This document shows, one piece after another, positions 25,012 to 33,988 of a DNA stretch of 48,254 bases. The notes beneath the pieces are model-generated. The model worked only from the letters and a program-made list of their open reading frames with translations, was not told the DNA's origin and ran no database searches. Source of the DNA: Actinomycetes bacterium (lineage in GTDB: Bacteria; Actinomycetota; Acidimicrobiia; Acidimicrobiales; JAJYXR01); the NCBI GenBank assembly GCA_021801795.1, contig JAJYXR010000036.1:1-48254 (forward strand). Reading direction: 5' to 3'. Position 1 is the first letter of the stretch, and each line of letters opens with the position of its first letter. The position numbers were made by a program, and so were the translations under genes.

Positions 25012-26477
25012 GCCTGCCGTCCCCTGCCTGGCCGACCAGCCGATGGGTGACGGGAGTCGAGGATGCCACGTACGACCTCGCGGTCGTCGAAGGGCAGGAC
25101 GCGGCCCGCGACCTCCATGGTCGTCTCGTGCCCCTTGCCGGCTACCAGCACCACGTCACCGGGCAGGGCCTCTGCGATGGCCAGCTCTATGGCCCTCGCG
25201 CGGTCGAGCTCCAGGGTCAGGCTGGCTCTGTCCTCCACCCCCGCGAGAACCTCGGCTGCTATGGCCGAAGGGTCCTCGCTGCGGGGATTGTCGGTGGTGA
25301 GGACCACCCGGTCGGCACCGGCCACCGCTGCTGCACCCATGAGGGGACGCTTCGCATGGTCGCGGTCGCCACCGCAGCCGAACACCAGCAGCACCCGATG
25401 ATCTCCGGCCACCTGCCTGGCAGCGGCCAGTGCCACCCCGATCCCGTCAGGGGTGTGGGCGTAATCCACCACCACGCTGAAGTCCTCGTCGGAACCGACA
25501 AGCTCGAAACGCCCCGGCACCCCGCGGGCCATCTCCATCCCCGCCACCACCTCGTCCAGCGGGATGCCCAGCTCGGCACAGCTGACCATCGCCGCCAGCG
25601 TGTTCGACACGTTGAACATGCCGACCAGCCTCGTCCTGACCCTGTGGGACCGCCAGGTGAAGCACGTCCCGTGCCGCGTGAGCTCCACATCACTGGCATC
25701 CAGGATGCTGAAGCTGACCAGGGGTACCGGGGCGCATGACGCGAGCCTCTGGCCCCACTCGCCGGTCACGTCGACGACCCCTAGCCTCGCGTGCTCGGGC
25801 GTGAACAGCGAGGCCTTGGCCTCGAAGTACCTCTCCATGGTCCCGTGGTAGTCGAGGTGGTCGTGGCCCAGGTTCGTGAAGGTAGCGACGTCGAAGGCGA
25901 AGCCGTCGACGCGGTGCTGGACCAGACCGTGGGAGGACACCTCCATCACGAAGGCCTCCTTCCCGGTCTGGCACGCCTCGGCCATCCTCCGCTGGAGAGC
26001 CGGAGCCTCGGGGGTGGTGCGGACCCCTTCCAGGGTGCCCAGCACCTCCACCAGCCTTCCCGAGGAGGCGAGGATGTCGGAGACCAGATGGGTCACCGTG
26101 GTCTTTCCATTGGTGCCGGTGACGCCGACGGTGAGGAGCCGCTCTGCAGGGTGGCCGTAGAAGGCTGCTGCGACTCGGGCCATCGCCGCACGACCCTCGC
26201 CCGGGGAGACGATGGCCTGGGGCACCGCCAGCTCCAGGGCCCGCTCTGCCAGTAGGCCGACCGCTCCCCTCTCCAGGGCGTCGCCGGCGTACTCGTGGCC
26301 GTCGGTGAGCTCTCCTGGCAGGCAGCAGAAGAGGGAGCCCGGCAGCACCTGCCGGCTGTCGAGCTCCACGGAGGAGATCTGCACCTTCGAGGGGTCGCCT
26401 ATCACCTGCGCAGGCCTTATCTCGTCGAGCAGTAGGTCCATGCGCACGGTCCAAGCACTCCCGCCAGGACGGGTCAC
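25008..26477 (-). CDS. murE: UDP-MurNAc-tripeptide synthetase MurE (meso-DAP type)
   Basis: 489 aa. ELDSRQVLPGSLFCCLPG is the UDP-binding region, VGVTGTNGKTTVTHLVSDIL (118-137) the ATP loop, MEVSSHGLVQHRVDGFAFDV the central signature. TTDNPRSEDP at 394-403 holds the DNPR motif that in this family indicates meso-diaminopimelate rather than lysine as the amino acid added. The start overlaps the end of ftsI by 4 bp; an in-frame ATG at about codon 13 (MDLLLDEIRP) is a possible true start. Confidence 0.96.
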   Translation of the reverse strand: MTRPGGSAWTVRMDLLLDEIRPAQVIGDPSKVQISSVELDSRQVLPGSLFCCLPGELTDGHEYAGDALERGAVGLLAERALELAVPQAIVSPGEGRAAMARVAAAFYGHPAERLLTVGVTGTNGKTTVTHLVSDILASSGRLVEVLGTLEGVRTTPEAPALQRRMAEACQTGKEAFVMEVSSHGLVQHRVDGFAFDVATFTNLGHDHLDYHGTMERYFEAKASLFTPEHARLGVVDVTGEWGQRLASCAPVPLVSFSILDASDVELTRHGTCFTWRSHRVRTRLVGMFNVSNTLAAMVSCAELGIPLDEVVAGMEMARGVPGRFELVGSDEDFSVVVDYAHTPDGIGVALAAARQVAGDHRVLLVFGCGGDRDHAKRPLMGAAAVAGADRVVLTTDNPRSEDPSAIAAEVLAGVEDRASLTLELDRARAIELAIAEALPGDVVLVAGKGHETTMEVAGRVLPFDDREVVRGILDSRHPSAGRPGRGRQA

Positions 26478-28360
26478 GGCCCTTCCGTGACAGACCCGGA
26501 CGACGTGGTGATGCTACCTGGCACAGCCGGCTCCCTCGGCACATAGCCGGTCAGGTTCCCGTCGGGGACCGACGCTGTGAAGGGCACCAGCCGCGGGGTC
26601 CCGCCTGTGATCCCTCCTCCCGGTGAGGTCGGCACGCCGTAGCTGTGGAGCGCGTAGCGCATCACCTCGGAGAAGACCGGGGCCGCCACCGACCCTCCGT
26701 AGGGTGGCCAGGCATGGTCGAGGGTGACCACTGCGGTGAGGACCGGGTTCTCCGCCGGTGCGAAGCCGGTGAAGGTGGCCATGTAGCCGTTCGGTATGTA
26801 GCCACCGTGGCCGTTCGGGATCTGCGCGGTGCCGGTCTTGCCGGCCACCGAGTAGCCCGGAATGGGGGCCTTCACTCCCGTGCCGTCTATGACCACCTGC
26901 TCCAGCATCCGCGTGAGCTCCGATGCAGTCGTCCTCGAGAACAGCCGCCTGCCCTTCGCTTCTGGGAGTCTGTGGAGGGTCCCGTCGGGTCCGATGATCG
27001 CCCGCACGAGGTGCGGGGGTACGAACCTGCCTCCGTTGGCAACGGTGTTCATGGCGTCCACCACCTGCATGGCCGTCACGCCGGTGTCCTGGCCAATGGG
27101 GGTCGAGCCAATGGCCGATGCCGACCAGTTCGCCACCGGGTTCACGATGCCCACCGAGGCGCCCGGGAAGTGCAGACCGGTCGGCCTGCCGAATCCCATG
27201 GCCGTGATCTGCCTCGCCAGCCGGTCCGCGCCGAGGCGTTCTGCTATCTCGATCGTCCCGATGTTCGACGACTGGGCGATCACCTGGGTGGCGCTCAGCT
27301 GGATGGTCCCGTGGCTCCACGCGTCATGGAACCTCCAGCCCGCGAGCATCAGATCCGGGGGTATCGTGAACATGGTATCGGGGGTGATGATGCCGTCCTG
27401 GAGCGCGGCAGAGAAGGTCACGATCTTGAACACCGAGCCCGGCTCGTAGACCTGGGTGGACGCCAGGTTAGACGGTGCCTCCACGAGCTGGTTCGTGGCC
27501 TTGTCCACCGAGAGGTTAGCCATCGCGAGGACCGCCCCGGTGCGGGTGTCGAGGATCACGGCAGTGCCGCTCGTCGCATGTGACTTCATGATCTCCGCCC
27601 CGAGTGCCTGGTCCGTGACGTACTGCAGCGGAGCATCGATGGTGAGCTCCAGGCTGGTACCCGGAACCGCCTGGCGCAGCACCCTGCTGCCTCCCGGGAG
27701 AGGTATGCCACCGGGAGCCATCTGCACGATCTCGCTCCCGGAGCTGCCAGAGAGGAGCTGGTTGTACTGGTACTCGAGGCCGGCGATGCCCTGGCCGTCA
27801 GCGTTCACCTGACCGATCACCGGCTCCGCCAGCGCCCCTGCCGGCGTGAGTCGCTCGCTGGCCGGCGAGAAGGTGATCCCCGGCAGCCCCAGCCTCTCGA
27901 GCTCAGAGGTCACCTGCTCGTCCTCCATCCGTCCGATCACCACATAGCCCGAGTGCTGGGTCAGCTCTGCCTCGATGCTCGCGACCGACTCCCCGAGCAC
28001 CGGCGCGAGAGCCGCAGCCTCTGACGCTGCGTGATGGATGATGAGCGGGTCGGCTATGACGTCTGTCCTCGGGAGCGACATGGCGAGCAGCTCACCGGTG
28101 CGGTCGTATATGGCCCCCCTCTCCGCCGGGAGCGGAACCTGGCTGGTCACCTCTGCCTCGCCCAGCGAGGCATAGGCACCAGAGGAGATCGTCTGCACCA
28201 TCACCAGCCTGATGGCCAGTGCCCCGAAGACCACGATCACCGCCATCCTGATCGCCTTCAGGCGCCCCGGGTGGGCTGTGTGGGCTGTGTGGCCTGTGCG
28301 GCCTGTGCGGCCTGTGCGGCCTGTGGGGCCTGTGCGGCCTGTGTGCGTCGACGGCGCCAC
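26474..28360 (-). CDS. ftsI: Division-specific penicillin-binding protein FtsI (class B PBP)
   Basis: 628 aa. Short cytoplasmic tail, one membrane helix (about 36-56), pedestal domain beginning VPLPAERGAIYDRTGELLAM, then the transpeptidase domain: SVFK at 309-312 (catalytic Ser309), SSN at 364-366 and KTGT at 508-511. A C-terminal Pro/Ser/Thr-rich segment of about 60 residues follows, and no PASTA domain is recognised. It cross-links septal peptidoglycan with FtsW. The N-terminal 30 residues are Thr-Gly-Arg/His repeats from a 9-bp tandem array. GTG start 6 bp after the ftsL-like gene. Confidence 0.95.
   Translation of the reverse strand: MAPSTHTGRTGPTGRTGRTGRTGHTAHTAHPGRLKAIRMAVIVVFGALAIRLVMVQTISSGAYASLGEAEVTSQVPLPAERGAIYDRTGELLAMSLPRTDVIADPLIIHHAASEAAALAPVLGESVASIEAELTQHSGYVVIGRMEDEQVTSELERLGLPGITFSPASERLTPAGALAEPVIGQVNADGQGIAGLEYQYNQLLSGSSGSEIVQMAPGGIPLPGGSRVLRQAVPGTSLELTIDAPLQYVTDQALGAEIMKSHATSGTAVILDTRTGAVLAMANLSVDKATNQLVEAPSNLASTQVYEPGSVFKIVTFSAALQDGIITPDTMFTIPPDLMLAGWRFHDAWSHGTIQLSATQVIAQSSNIGTIEIAERLGADRLARQITAMGFGRPTGLHFPGASVGIVNPVANWSASAIGSTPIGQDTGVTAMQVVDAMNTVANGGRFVPPHLVRAIIGPDGTLHRLPEAKGRRLFSRTTASELTRMLEQVVIDGTGVKAPIPGYSVAGKTGTAQIPNGHGGYIPNGYMATFTGFAPAENPVLTAVVTLDHAWPPYGGSVAAPVFSEVMRYALHSYGVPTSPGGGITGGTPRLVPFTASVPDGNLTGYVPREPAVPGSITTSSGSVTEGP
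28274..28345. repeat. 9-bp tandem repeat, eight copies, in the ftsI N-terminus
   Basis: GCCTGTGCG and variants (GGCTGTGTG, GCCTGTGGG) are repeated eight times and encode Thr-Gly-Arg, Thr-Ala-His and Thr-Gly-Pro triplets in the cytoplasmic tail of FtsI. Confidence 0.93.
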
Positions 28361-28366
28361 GCTCGC

Positions 28367-28936
28367 CTACCCTTCTGGCTTCTTCGGGGCGCCTGGCCCT
28401 GCCTGCTTCAGGGCCGCCGGCGCGCCGTGGGCACCAGGGGCGGAGCTCTTGCCGGCCGTTGCGCTGGCGGGCAGGGCGGAGGTGTCGGCATGCCTGGTAA
28501 CGGGGTTTCCGAGGGGCACCTGGGGCAGGTCAGTGATGCTCGGTGGCTCCACCAGCCCGTCGTGGAGCGCCAGATGGACTATGCGGGCGGGACTCTCCAG
28601 CTCCGCTACCTTCAGCTCGAGGTCTCTGTGCTGGCGCTGGTCCTGGCTCAGTATCTGGTCGAGGCGCGCCAGGCGCACCTGACCGCTCACGAGATAAGCC
28701 TGGGCGGCACCGACCGCGAGGAGGCTCCCGAGAATGAGGACGACAGCTACGATCCCAGGCGAGCGCAGGAGGCCGAGGCGCCGGCGCGAGGCCCTCGGGT
28801 GCAGGAGCGCAGGACGTGGACCATTAGGGCGCGGACTGGCAGGTATGCCCCGCGGGTGGGGCATGCGAGCAGGCGAGGACGCGCGGGCGACCGGGTGGCG
28901 CTTCTCAGCGGTACCGCTCCCAGCAGTCGGGGTCAC
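28367..28936 (-). CDS. ftsL: FtsL-like septum protein
   Basis: 189 aa. Basic, proline-rich N-terminus, one membrane helix (PGIVAVVLILGSLLAVGAAQ), then a short coiled coil (LVSGQVRLARLDQILSQDQR and onward) and a LESPARIVHLALHDGLVEPP segment similar to the 'ESPxRIExxAxxxLGM' end of FtsL/FtsB proteins. The C-terminus is Ala/Pro/Lys-rich. Sequence identity in this family is low, so the call rests on topology, the coiled coil and position between rsmH and ftsI. It overlaps the rsmH stop by 4 bp. Confidence 0.75.
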   Translation of the reverse strand: MTPTAGSGTAEKRHPVARASSPARMPHPRGIPASPRPNGPRPALLHPRASRRRLGLLRSPGIVAVVLILGSLLAVGAAQAYLVSGQVRLARLDQILSQDQRQHRDLELKVAELESPARIVHLALHDGLVEPPSITDLPQVPLGNPVTRHADTSALPASATAGKSSAPGAHGAPAALKQAGPGAPKKPEG

Positions 28937-29889
28937 CGGGGGCCTCCGGTCGGGGAGCCGCGTTCGAAACAGCGCATACGGGCACTCTCGGACCGCCTGT
29001 TGCGAGCGATCTCAGCCTCTGATGGCCGGCGCGCCGAGCGGAACGGGAGGTGTCCGAGGCTGACCGCTCCACAGCCACACGGCAGTCCCCTGGGACAGCT
29101 GCATCCTCCCGAGACCGCATCAGCCATGGCTGCCTTCGTGATCGAGTCCTCGCCGGAGTGGTACGAGATGACCACCAGGCGCCCACCAGGAGCTAGGAGG
29201 TCTATCGCCTGAGGAAGGGCTGCCTCGAGCTGGTCGAGCTCGTCGTTCACAGCGATCCTGATCGCCTGGAACACCCGGCGCGCCGGATGCCCACCGGTCC
29301 TGCGGGCAAAGGCTGGTATGGCGCCCCTGACCACCTCTGCGAGCTCGGTGGTGGACCATATGGGCCTAGCAGACACGATCGCTCCGGCAATGCGCTTGGC
29401 GAACCTGGCCTCGCCGTTGGCTGCGAAGATCCGCGCCAGATGACGCTCATCGGCGGTGTTCACCAGGTCTGCGGCCGTCCTGCCTGACGTCTGGTCCATC
29501 CGCATGTCGAGTGGACCGTCGTTCCGGTAGGAAAAACCACGCTCCGGCCGCTCCAGCTGCGGGGAGCTGACACCGAGGTCGAAGAGCACTCCCGACACCA
29601 GGCCTTCCTCGATCCCCTGGTCATGCACCAGCGCCGAGAGATCCCCGAAGGCACCCCGCGCCACCATGGCCCTGGCCCCGAAGCCAGCGAGGCGCCTCGC
29701 TGCAGCGTCGAGGGCCTCGGGGTCTCTGTCGATGCCGATCACCCTCAGGTCCTCGCGGGAGCTGAGGAGTGCCTCCGCGTGGCCGCCGCCGCCCAGGGTG
29801 ACATCGACGATCGCGCCGGGAGGCACCGCGGAGAAGAGCTCCACCACCTCCGCGGCCATCACCGGTTCGTGGGCATAGACCAGGCTCAT
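28933..29889 (-). CDS. rsmH: 16S rRNA (cytosine1402-N4)-methyltransferase RsmH
   Basis: 318 aa from ATG at 29889 with GAGGGG upstream; the longer open frame is not supported. HEPVMAAEVVELF, IVDVTLGGGGHAEALLS (SAM loop), VIGIDRDPEALDAAARRL, GVLFDLGVSSPQLERPERGF, DGPLDMRMDQ and the RRVFQAIRIAVNDELDQLE segment are all conserved. The usual SFHSLEDRIVK is replaced by SYHSGEDSITK. The enzyme methylates C1402 in the decoding centre. It follows mraZ after 221 bp and overlaps the ftsL-like gene. Confidence 0.95.
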   Translation of the reverse strand: MSLVYAHEPVMAAEVVELFSAVPPGAIVDVTLGGGGHAEALLSSREDLRVIGIDRDPEALDAAARRLAGFGARAMVARGAFGDLSALVHDQGIEEGLVSGVLFDLGVSSPQLERPERGFSYRNDGPLDMRMDQTSGRTAADLVNTADERHLARIFAANGEARFAKRIAGAIVSARPIWSTTELAEVVRGAIPAFARRTGGHPARRVFQAIRIAVNDELDQLEAALPQAIDLLAPGGRLVVISYHSGEDSITKAAMADAVSGGCSCPRGLPCGCGAVSLGHLPFRSARRPSEAEIARNRRSESARMRCFERGSPTGGPR

Positions 29890-30110
29890 CCGTAGCCCCT
29901 CGGCCGGCACAAGGCCATGGGGAGGGGTCCCCGAGTGACTCGGTTGGAAGTGGGCGGAGGAGGAGTCTTCCACCGGTCCAGCCGAGGGGCTGCGGATAGG
30001 TCTGATCATGTCCGGATATGCGTCTGGCTTGTACCCAGCACCTCCCTTTCTCTCCCACTGCGATCTGCTCCCAGGTCCGGATGCCCCCACCGGTTCGGCT
30101 GGCCGACCAC

Positions 30111-30530
30111 TCAGTCGTCCAGTCCCTCCGTCAGGCGTATCTCCTCGGGCTGGACCTTCTCCGACCAGCGTGCGGGGTTCCAGAGCTCCACCCGGTCGAT
30201 CGCTCCGTTCACCAGCACCTCGGCCTCCAGGGCTGCGAAACCCCGCAGGTGTGCCGGGATCGCGACCCGGCCGGTCTCCCGAACCTCCACCTCGTGGGAG
30301 GTAGATGCCCACAGCCGGGCCAGGTTCCTGTCCGCTCGGCTGCTCTCCGCCTTCAGCTGCATGGCGGCCATCTGCTCCTCGAAGGACTCCGGCGTCCAGA
30401 GGGCCAGGCATCCATCGTGGTACTGGGTTAGATACGCGGTGCCCCTGAAGGCAGCGCGGAACTTGGCCGGCAGGATCACACGACCCTTGTCGTCGAGCGA
30501 GTGCTCGTACCTGCCGAAGAACCTTGCCAC
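30111..30530 (-). CDS. mraZ: Transcriptional regulator MraZ
   Basis: 139 aa from GTG at 30530, which has GGAAGG about 9 bp upstream and gives the family's usual N-terminus; GTG at 30548 adds six residues. The two SpoVT/AbrB-like half domains are visible: FFGRYEHSLDDKGRVILPAK and later VEVRETGRVAIPAHLRGFAA. MraZ forms rings and represses or tunes the division cluster by binding direct repeats before its own gene; such repeats are present at 30574-30599. Confidence 0.94.
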   Translation of the reverse strand: MARFFGRYEHSLDDKGRVILPAKFRAAFRGTAYLTQYHDGCLALWTPESFEEQMAAMQLKAESSRADRNLARLWASTSHEVEVRETGRVAIPAHLRGFAALEAEVLVNGAIDRVELWNPARWSEKVQPEEIRLTEGLDD

Positions 30531-30573
30531 TCCCAGTTGCCTTCCCACCGCTCAGCGCGGTCTTTGAGCTCAT

Positions 30574-30599
30574 TCCCCCGTCCTCCACTTCATGCCACT
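30574..30599 (-). promoter_or_regulatory. Candidate MraZ operator, three direct repeats
   Basis: On the minus strand GTGG (30598-30595), GTGG (30588-30585) and GGGG (30578-30575) recur at exactly 10-bp steps, the first two in the context AAAGTGG and GAAGTGG. Known MraZ sites are two or more short TGGG- or AAAGTG-type direct repeats with such spacing. The first repeat overlaps the -10 box of the promoter. Confidence 0.6.
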
Positions 30600-30625
30600 T
30601 TATGCCCGTATCTGCCACCAGTCAA
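30597..30625 (-). promoter_or_regulatory. Candidate promoter of the division cluster (PmraZ)
   Basis: TTGACT (30625-30620) and TAAAGT (30602-30597) are separated by 17 bp on the minus strand. The -10 box overlaps the first MraZ-like repeat. The start of mraZ lies about 60 bp downstream. Confidence 0.6.
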
Positions 30626-30696
30626 CCACCTGGCGCGCAAAATCCCTCCAGGCGTACGCGCTTGCGGCGACTGCTCAGTGGAGCTGGCGGCGAGTT

Positions 30697-31641
30697 CTAG
30701 GCGCTCAGGGCCGCGAGGAGTGCAGCCTCCATGAGGCTTACCGCCGCGCCCGGATCGCGCCCGGTCAGGTCGCAAAGACCGGTGGCCCTGCCATGGAGGG
30801 CTGTCTCGGTTCCGGCGCTGGCCGGGTGGTCCGGGGTCTGGGGGTGGTCCGGGGTCTGGGGGTGGTCCGGGGTCTGGGGGTGGTCCGGGGTCCGGGGGTG
30901 GTCCGGGGTCTGGGGGTGGTCCGGGGTCCGGGGGTGGTCCGGGGTCCGGGGGTGGTCCGGGGTCCGGGGGTGGTCCGGCGCGCTCTCGGCGAGCTGGGTC
31001 GCGCGCAGGAGAGCCAGCAAAGGTGCTGGCTCCCAGCGGCCGAGCGCGACGCTGTGGAACCAGGCACCATCCCGATCGCGCCGCTGGGCCAGCCCGCTCA
31101 GCTTTCGGCCTCCCACGAGCACTTCGCCCGGCCCGAGGCCGGCGAAGCAGAGCAGCTTCGGCCACTCCCCCGTGCTCGCCCGCCCCTTGTGGACGGTGGC
31201 GCCGCGGACACCTAGGAGGCCAAGTGCGTAGGACCAGAGTTCACCCACCCAGAAGGCAGACGAGATCACGTCGTCCTCGAAGAGGGGGTCCGGGCGCGGT
31301 ATCCATAGATCCAGCCAGGTCTGCATACCGGGAGCCACGAGCACGGCTCCTCCACCAGTAAGGCGCCGGACGACCTCGAGACCAGCCACTGGCTCCTGCG
31401 AGGCGCGTATGTGTCGCTGGGTGCTACCGATTACCAGGGCGGGCGCCGTCACGTGGCAGATGCGGGCACGCCGGCATGTGCGCTCATCCGCTGCCGGCCA
31501 GCGCTCGTGGAGCATCGCAGCGGTCCCGGTGCACTCTGTAATCCTCCAGCCGAGTGGGGGCCTGCTGTCCAACCAGCGGCGGCTGGCGGCAATGCTGCTG
31601 CCGGCGCCGGGCGCTTCGTCACTCCTATGGGGCCTAGGCAC
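30697..31641 (-). CDS. Lipoate/biotin protein ligase family protein with repeat insertion
   Basis: 314 aa. VVRRLTGGGAVLVAPGMQTW corresponds to the RRxTGGGAVYHD lipoyl-AMP loop of LplA/LipM-type transferases, and VGGRKLSGLAQRRDRDGAWF to the KISGxAQRR segment with the conserved Lys. A biotin/lipoate A/B ligase fold is thus likely, acting on lipoyl or octanoyl carrier domains. About 55 residues near 228-282 are PDHPRT/PDHPQT repeats from an 18-bp array, which split the C-terminal part of the domain. The start is uncertain. It follows the ABC1 kinase-like gene closely. Confidence 0.78.
   Translation of the reverse strand: MPRPHRSDEAPGAGSSIAASRRWLDSRPPLGWRITECTGTAAMLHERWPAADERTCRRARICHVTAPALVIGSTQRHIRASQEPVAGLEVVRRLTGGGAVLVAPGMQTWLDLWIPRPDPLFEDDVISSAFWVGELWSYALGLLGVRGATVHKGRASTGEWPKLLCFAGLGPGEVLVGGRKLSGLAQRRDRDGAWFHSVALGRWEPAPLLALLRATQLAESAPDHPRTPDHPRTPDHPRTPDHPQTPDHPRTPDHPQTPDHPQTPDHPQTPDHPASAGTETALHGRATGLCDLTGRDPGAAVSLMEAALLAALSA
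30825..30978. repeat. 18-bp tandem repeat, about 8.5 copies
   Basis: The unit GGTGGTCCGGGGTCTGGG and a one-base variant run from 30825 to 30978. They encode six-residue repeats with PDHP in the ligase-like protein. The plus strand has runs of 4-5 G every few bases, so it could fold into G-quadruplexes. Confidence 0.96.
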
Positions 31642-31651
31642 GACTTGGACC

Positions 31652-33274
31652 TCAGCCAGAGACAGTTCTCGGGTGGCTCCTCGATGCCCACCACTCGGCC
31701 TCGAGCTCGCCCAGGGGGGTGGAAGGCGGGCCGTTGGTCGGCCAGAACTCCTCGGAGATCCGGCGCCAGTTCGCCGTGGCCTCCAGCCTCCCGAGGATCG
31801 CTAGTAGCCCCAGGTTTATCCGTTGGAGGACCACGAGCCAGGCCGGCATCGAGGCATGCTGGAGCACGTCGCCGAATGTGGAGCGACCTACGTAACGATG
31901 CGCCACCTCGCTGGCCCAGGCAGCCGTGATGGTGGTGGGGCGGTCTTCGCGGACCAGCTCCCAGAACACTCCCATGAACTCGGCGATCCGCTGGTCGCTC
32001 ACCGCGGCTCCTGGCAAGAAGAGCCCCGCGCGCTCGCAGGCCGACCGGAGCACACCGGGGTCGTCGGTGGATATGGAGCTCTTGACGACCTCGTAGAGCA
32101 TCGCCACCTGATCGTCGTCGAAGCGCTTGACGAGACCGAAGTCGAGAAAGGTGACGCGTCCCCCGGTCTCGAACAGATAGTTGCCGGGGTGCGGATCGCC
32201 GTTGAAGGTATGGAAGCGGTAGAGACTCCTGAAGACGAACCGGTAGATGGCCTCGGCTGCCAGGTCGCGCTCGTCTTGGTCCCAGCACTCCATCGCGGAG
32301 AACCTCGACCCCGAGGCAAGCTCCGTCGTGAGCACCCTCCGGGTGCTCATCTCGTCGACCACGTGCGGGACGGATATGAAGGGGTGTCCCTCGTACCAGC
32401 GGGCGAACTCCCGCTGGTTGGCTGCCTCGGAGGTGTAGTCGAGCTCCTCCACCAGGCGCAGCCTCAGCTCCTCGGCCACTTCGGCACTGTCGAGCCCGGG
32501 GAAGAGGAACGGCAGTCCCATGCGGGCCAGGTCCATGTTGGCCAGATCGGAGGCCACTGCCTCGTCGACGCCGGGATACTGGACCTTCACGGCCACCTCC
32601 CTCCCGTCATCCAGGCGTGCCCTGTGGACCTGCCCGATGGAGGCCGCAGCGAAGGGAATGGGCTCCCAGTAGGCGAAGCACTTCTCCGGCGACACGCCGA
32701 GCTCCTCTTCCACCACACCGGCTGCCAGATGGGGTGCCATGGGTGGCGCGTCCTGCTGCAGCTGCTCGAAGGCCTGCCTGACATTCTCCGGGAGGCCGTC
32801 GTCCAGGAAGCTGGCGAGCTGGCCGAGCTTCATGAGGGCTCCCTTCATCCCGCCGAGCGCCTCGCTTACCTGCTCCGCGGTCTTCATGGCCAGCTCCATG
32901 TCCAGCGCCTCACGACGCTCGGGCGAGGCGACGATCCGTCGCGCCTTGTACGACGCGGCAGTCGCTCCTAAGCGCCCTGCCAGCACGCCGAGCTCAGCCG
33001 TTCGGGCCAGGCGCCTGGCGCTCGAAACAGGAGAGCGCATCCCCTCGCCAGAGGCGACAGGGCGTATCGATCCAGTGCCAGCGGCTGCTGTGCCGGTCGA
33101 TCCAGAGCCGGTCGATCCAGTGCCGGTGGCTGCGGGTGTCATCGCGCCCTGGGTGGCTACGGTACCGGGCAGCGGGGAGAGGGTGGTGCTCCGGCGCCTC
33201 CAGAGTGCGTAGGCTCCTGCTGCCAGCACGCCCAGCACCAGCGGCAGTCGCCAGTGATGACAGGCTCCAGACAT
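31652..33274 (-). CDS. ABC1/AarF (UbiB-like) atypical kinase
   Basis: 540 aa from ATG at 33274; TTG at 33316 is the furthest start. An N-terminal membrane helix (LPLVLGVLAAGAYAL) and a Gly/Ser/Thr linker precede the ABC1 domain: GALMKLGQLASFLDDGLPEN (KxGQ motif), IPFAAASIGQVHRARLDDGR, EVAVKVQYPG (Ala/Lys pocket), FNGDPHPGNYLF (catalytic loop) and VTFLDFGLVKRF (DFG-like). Family members such as UbiB and Coq8 are ATPases that help quinone or lipid metabolism. No quinone genes are nearby. Confidence 0.88.
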   Translation of the reverse strand: MSGACHHWRLPLVLGVLAAGAYALWRRRSTTLSPLPGTVATQGAMTPAATGTGSTGSGSTGTAAAGTGSIRPVASGEGMRSPVSSARRLARTAELGVLAGRLGATAASYKARRIVASPERREALDMELAMKTAEQVSEALGGMKGALMKLGQLASFLDDGLPENVRQAFEQLQQDAPPMAPHLAAGVVEEELGVSPEKCFAYWEPIPFAAASIGQVHRARLDDGREVAVKVQYPGVDEAVASDLANMDLARMGLPFLFPGLDSAEVAEELRLRLVEELDYTSEAANQREFARWYEGHPFISVPHVVDEMSTRRVLTTELASGSRFSAMECWDQDERDLAAEAIYRFVFRSLYRFHTFNGDPHPGNYLFETGGRVTFLDFGLVKRFDDDQVAMLYEVVKSSISTDDPGVLRSACERAGLFLPGAAVSDQRIAEFMGVFWELVREDRPTTITAAWASEVAHRYVGRSTFGDVLQHASMPAWLVVLQRINLGLLAILGRLEATANWRRISEEFWPTNGPPSTPLGELEAEWWASRSHPRTVSG

Positions 33275-33364
33275 TCGCGATCTCGATACCGCGATGTGGG
33301 GTCGATACGAACCCAAGCGTGCCCATCCTTTCCTGAAGAGGCAGCGGTCTGCCGCACCGGGCGG

Positions 33365-33988
33365 CTAGCTGCAGGAAGACCAGCTTGCCACGTCGAGGTT
33401 GTACTGCTCCAACTGCGGGGCCTCTCGCCCGAAGGTAATGCTGGTGATCGACGCGGTGGACAGGTGCATGCGCCAGGCAACGGCCACGCCCACCCCGAGA
33501 GCCCAGGCCACCGCTGCCTTTATGGGAGAGACGTGACTGAACACCACCACGGGATCGCCGGGTGGTGCCTTCCCCGCAGCATCGAAGAGCTCCGCGCAGG
33601 CACAGCTCACCCGGGTGTAGAGAACTTCTAGCGACTCACCACCCGGAGGCGTGAATGCTGGGTCGGACCTCCAGGCCATCCAGCTTCCCCGGTCGAACGA
33701 TACAAGCTCCCTGCCCTCGTAGTCCCCGTAGTCGATCTCGACCCAGCGCTCGTCGAGATCTGGTTCCACCCCGGGAAGCGCTATGGAGGCCGTCTCGATC
33801 GCTCGGCTGAGCGGGCTGGATATCACCCTCGCCTTGTGAATGGACGGACCGAGAAGATCCGCCAGCACCGGTCCCAATGCCGCGGCCTGGCCACGGCCAT
33901 TCTCACTGAGCATCGCATCGGTCCGGCCGACCAGGAGGCCCGATGCGTTCGCGGTGGACTCGGCATGGCGGACGAGGTAGAGGCTCAC
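33365..33988 (-). CDS. Histidine phosphatase family protein
   Basis: 207 aa. LYLVRHAESTANASGLLVGR at the N-terminus contains the RHx signature, here RHA. RVISSPLSRAIETASIA, WVEIDYGDYEGRELVSF and VVVFSHVSPIKAAVAWAL supply the other active-site residues. This is the MSMEG-type phosphoglycerate mutase-like group found widely in actinobacteria, often next to a C4 zinc ribbon gene. The substrate is unknown. ATG overlaps the stop of the zinc ribbon gene by 4 bp. Confidence 0.87.
   Translation of the reverse strand: MSLYLVRHAESTANASGLLVGRTDAMLSENGRGQAAALGPVLADLLGPSIHKARVISSPLSRAIETASIALPGVEPDLDERWVEIDYGDYEGRELVSFDRGSWMAWRSDPAFTPPGGESLEVLYTRVSCACAELFDAAGKAPPGDPVVVFSHVSPIKAAVAWALGVGVAVAWRMHLSTASITSITFGREAPQLEQYNLDVASWSSCS

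Noticed and set aside
29890..30110. Extra gene between mraZ and rsmH
   Set aside because: The upstream extension of the rsmH frame has no family match and the ATG at 29889 has a good Shine-Dalgarno sequence; the 221 bp look non-coding.
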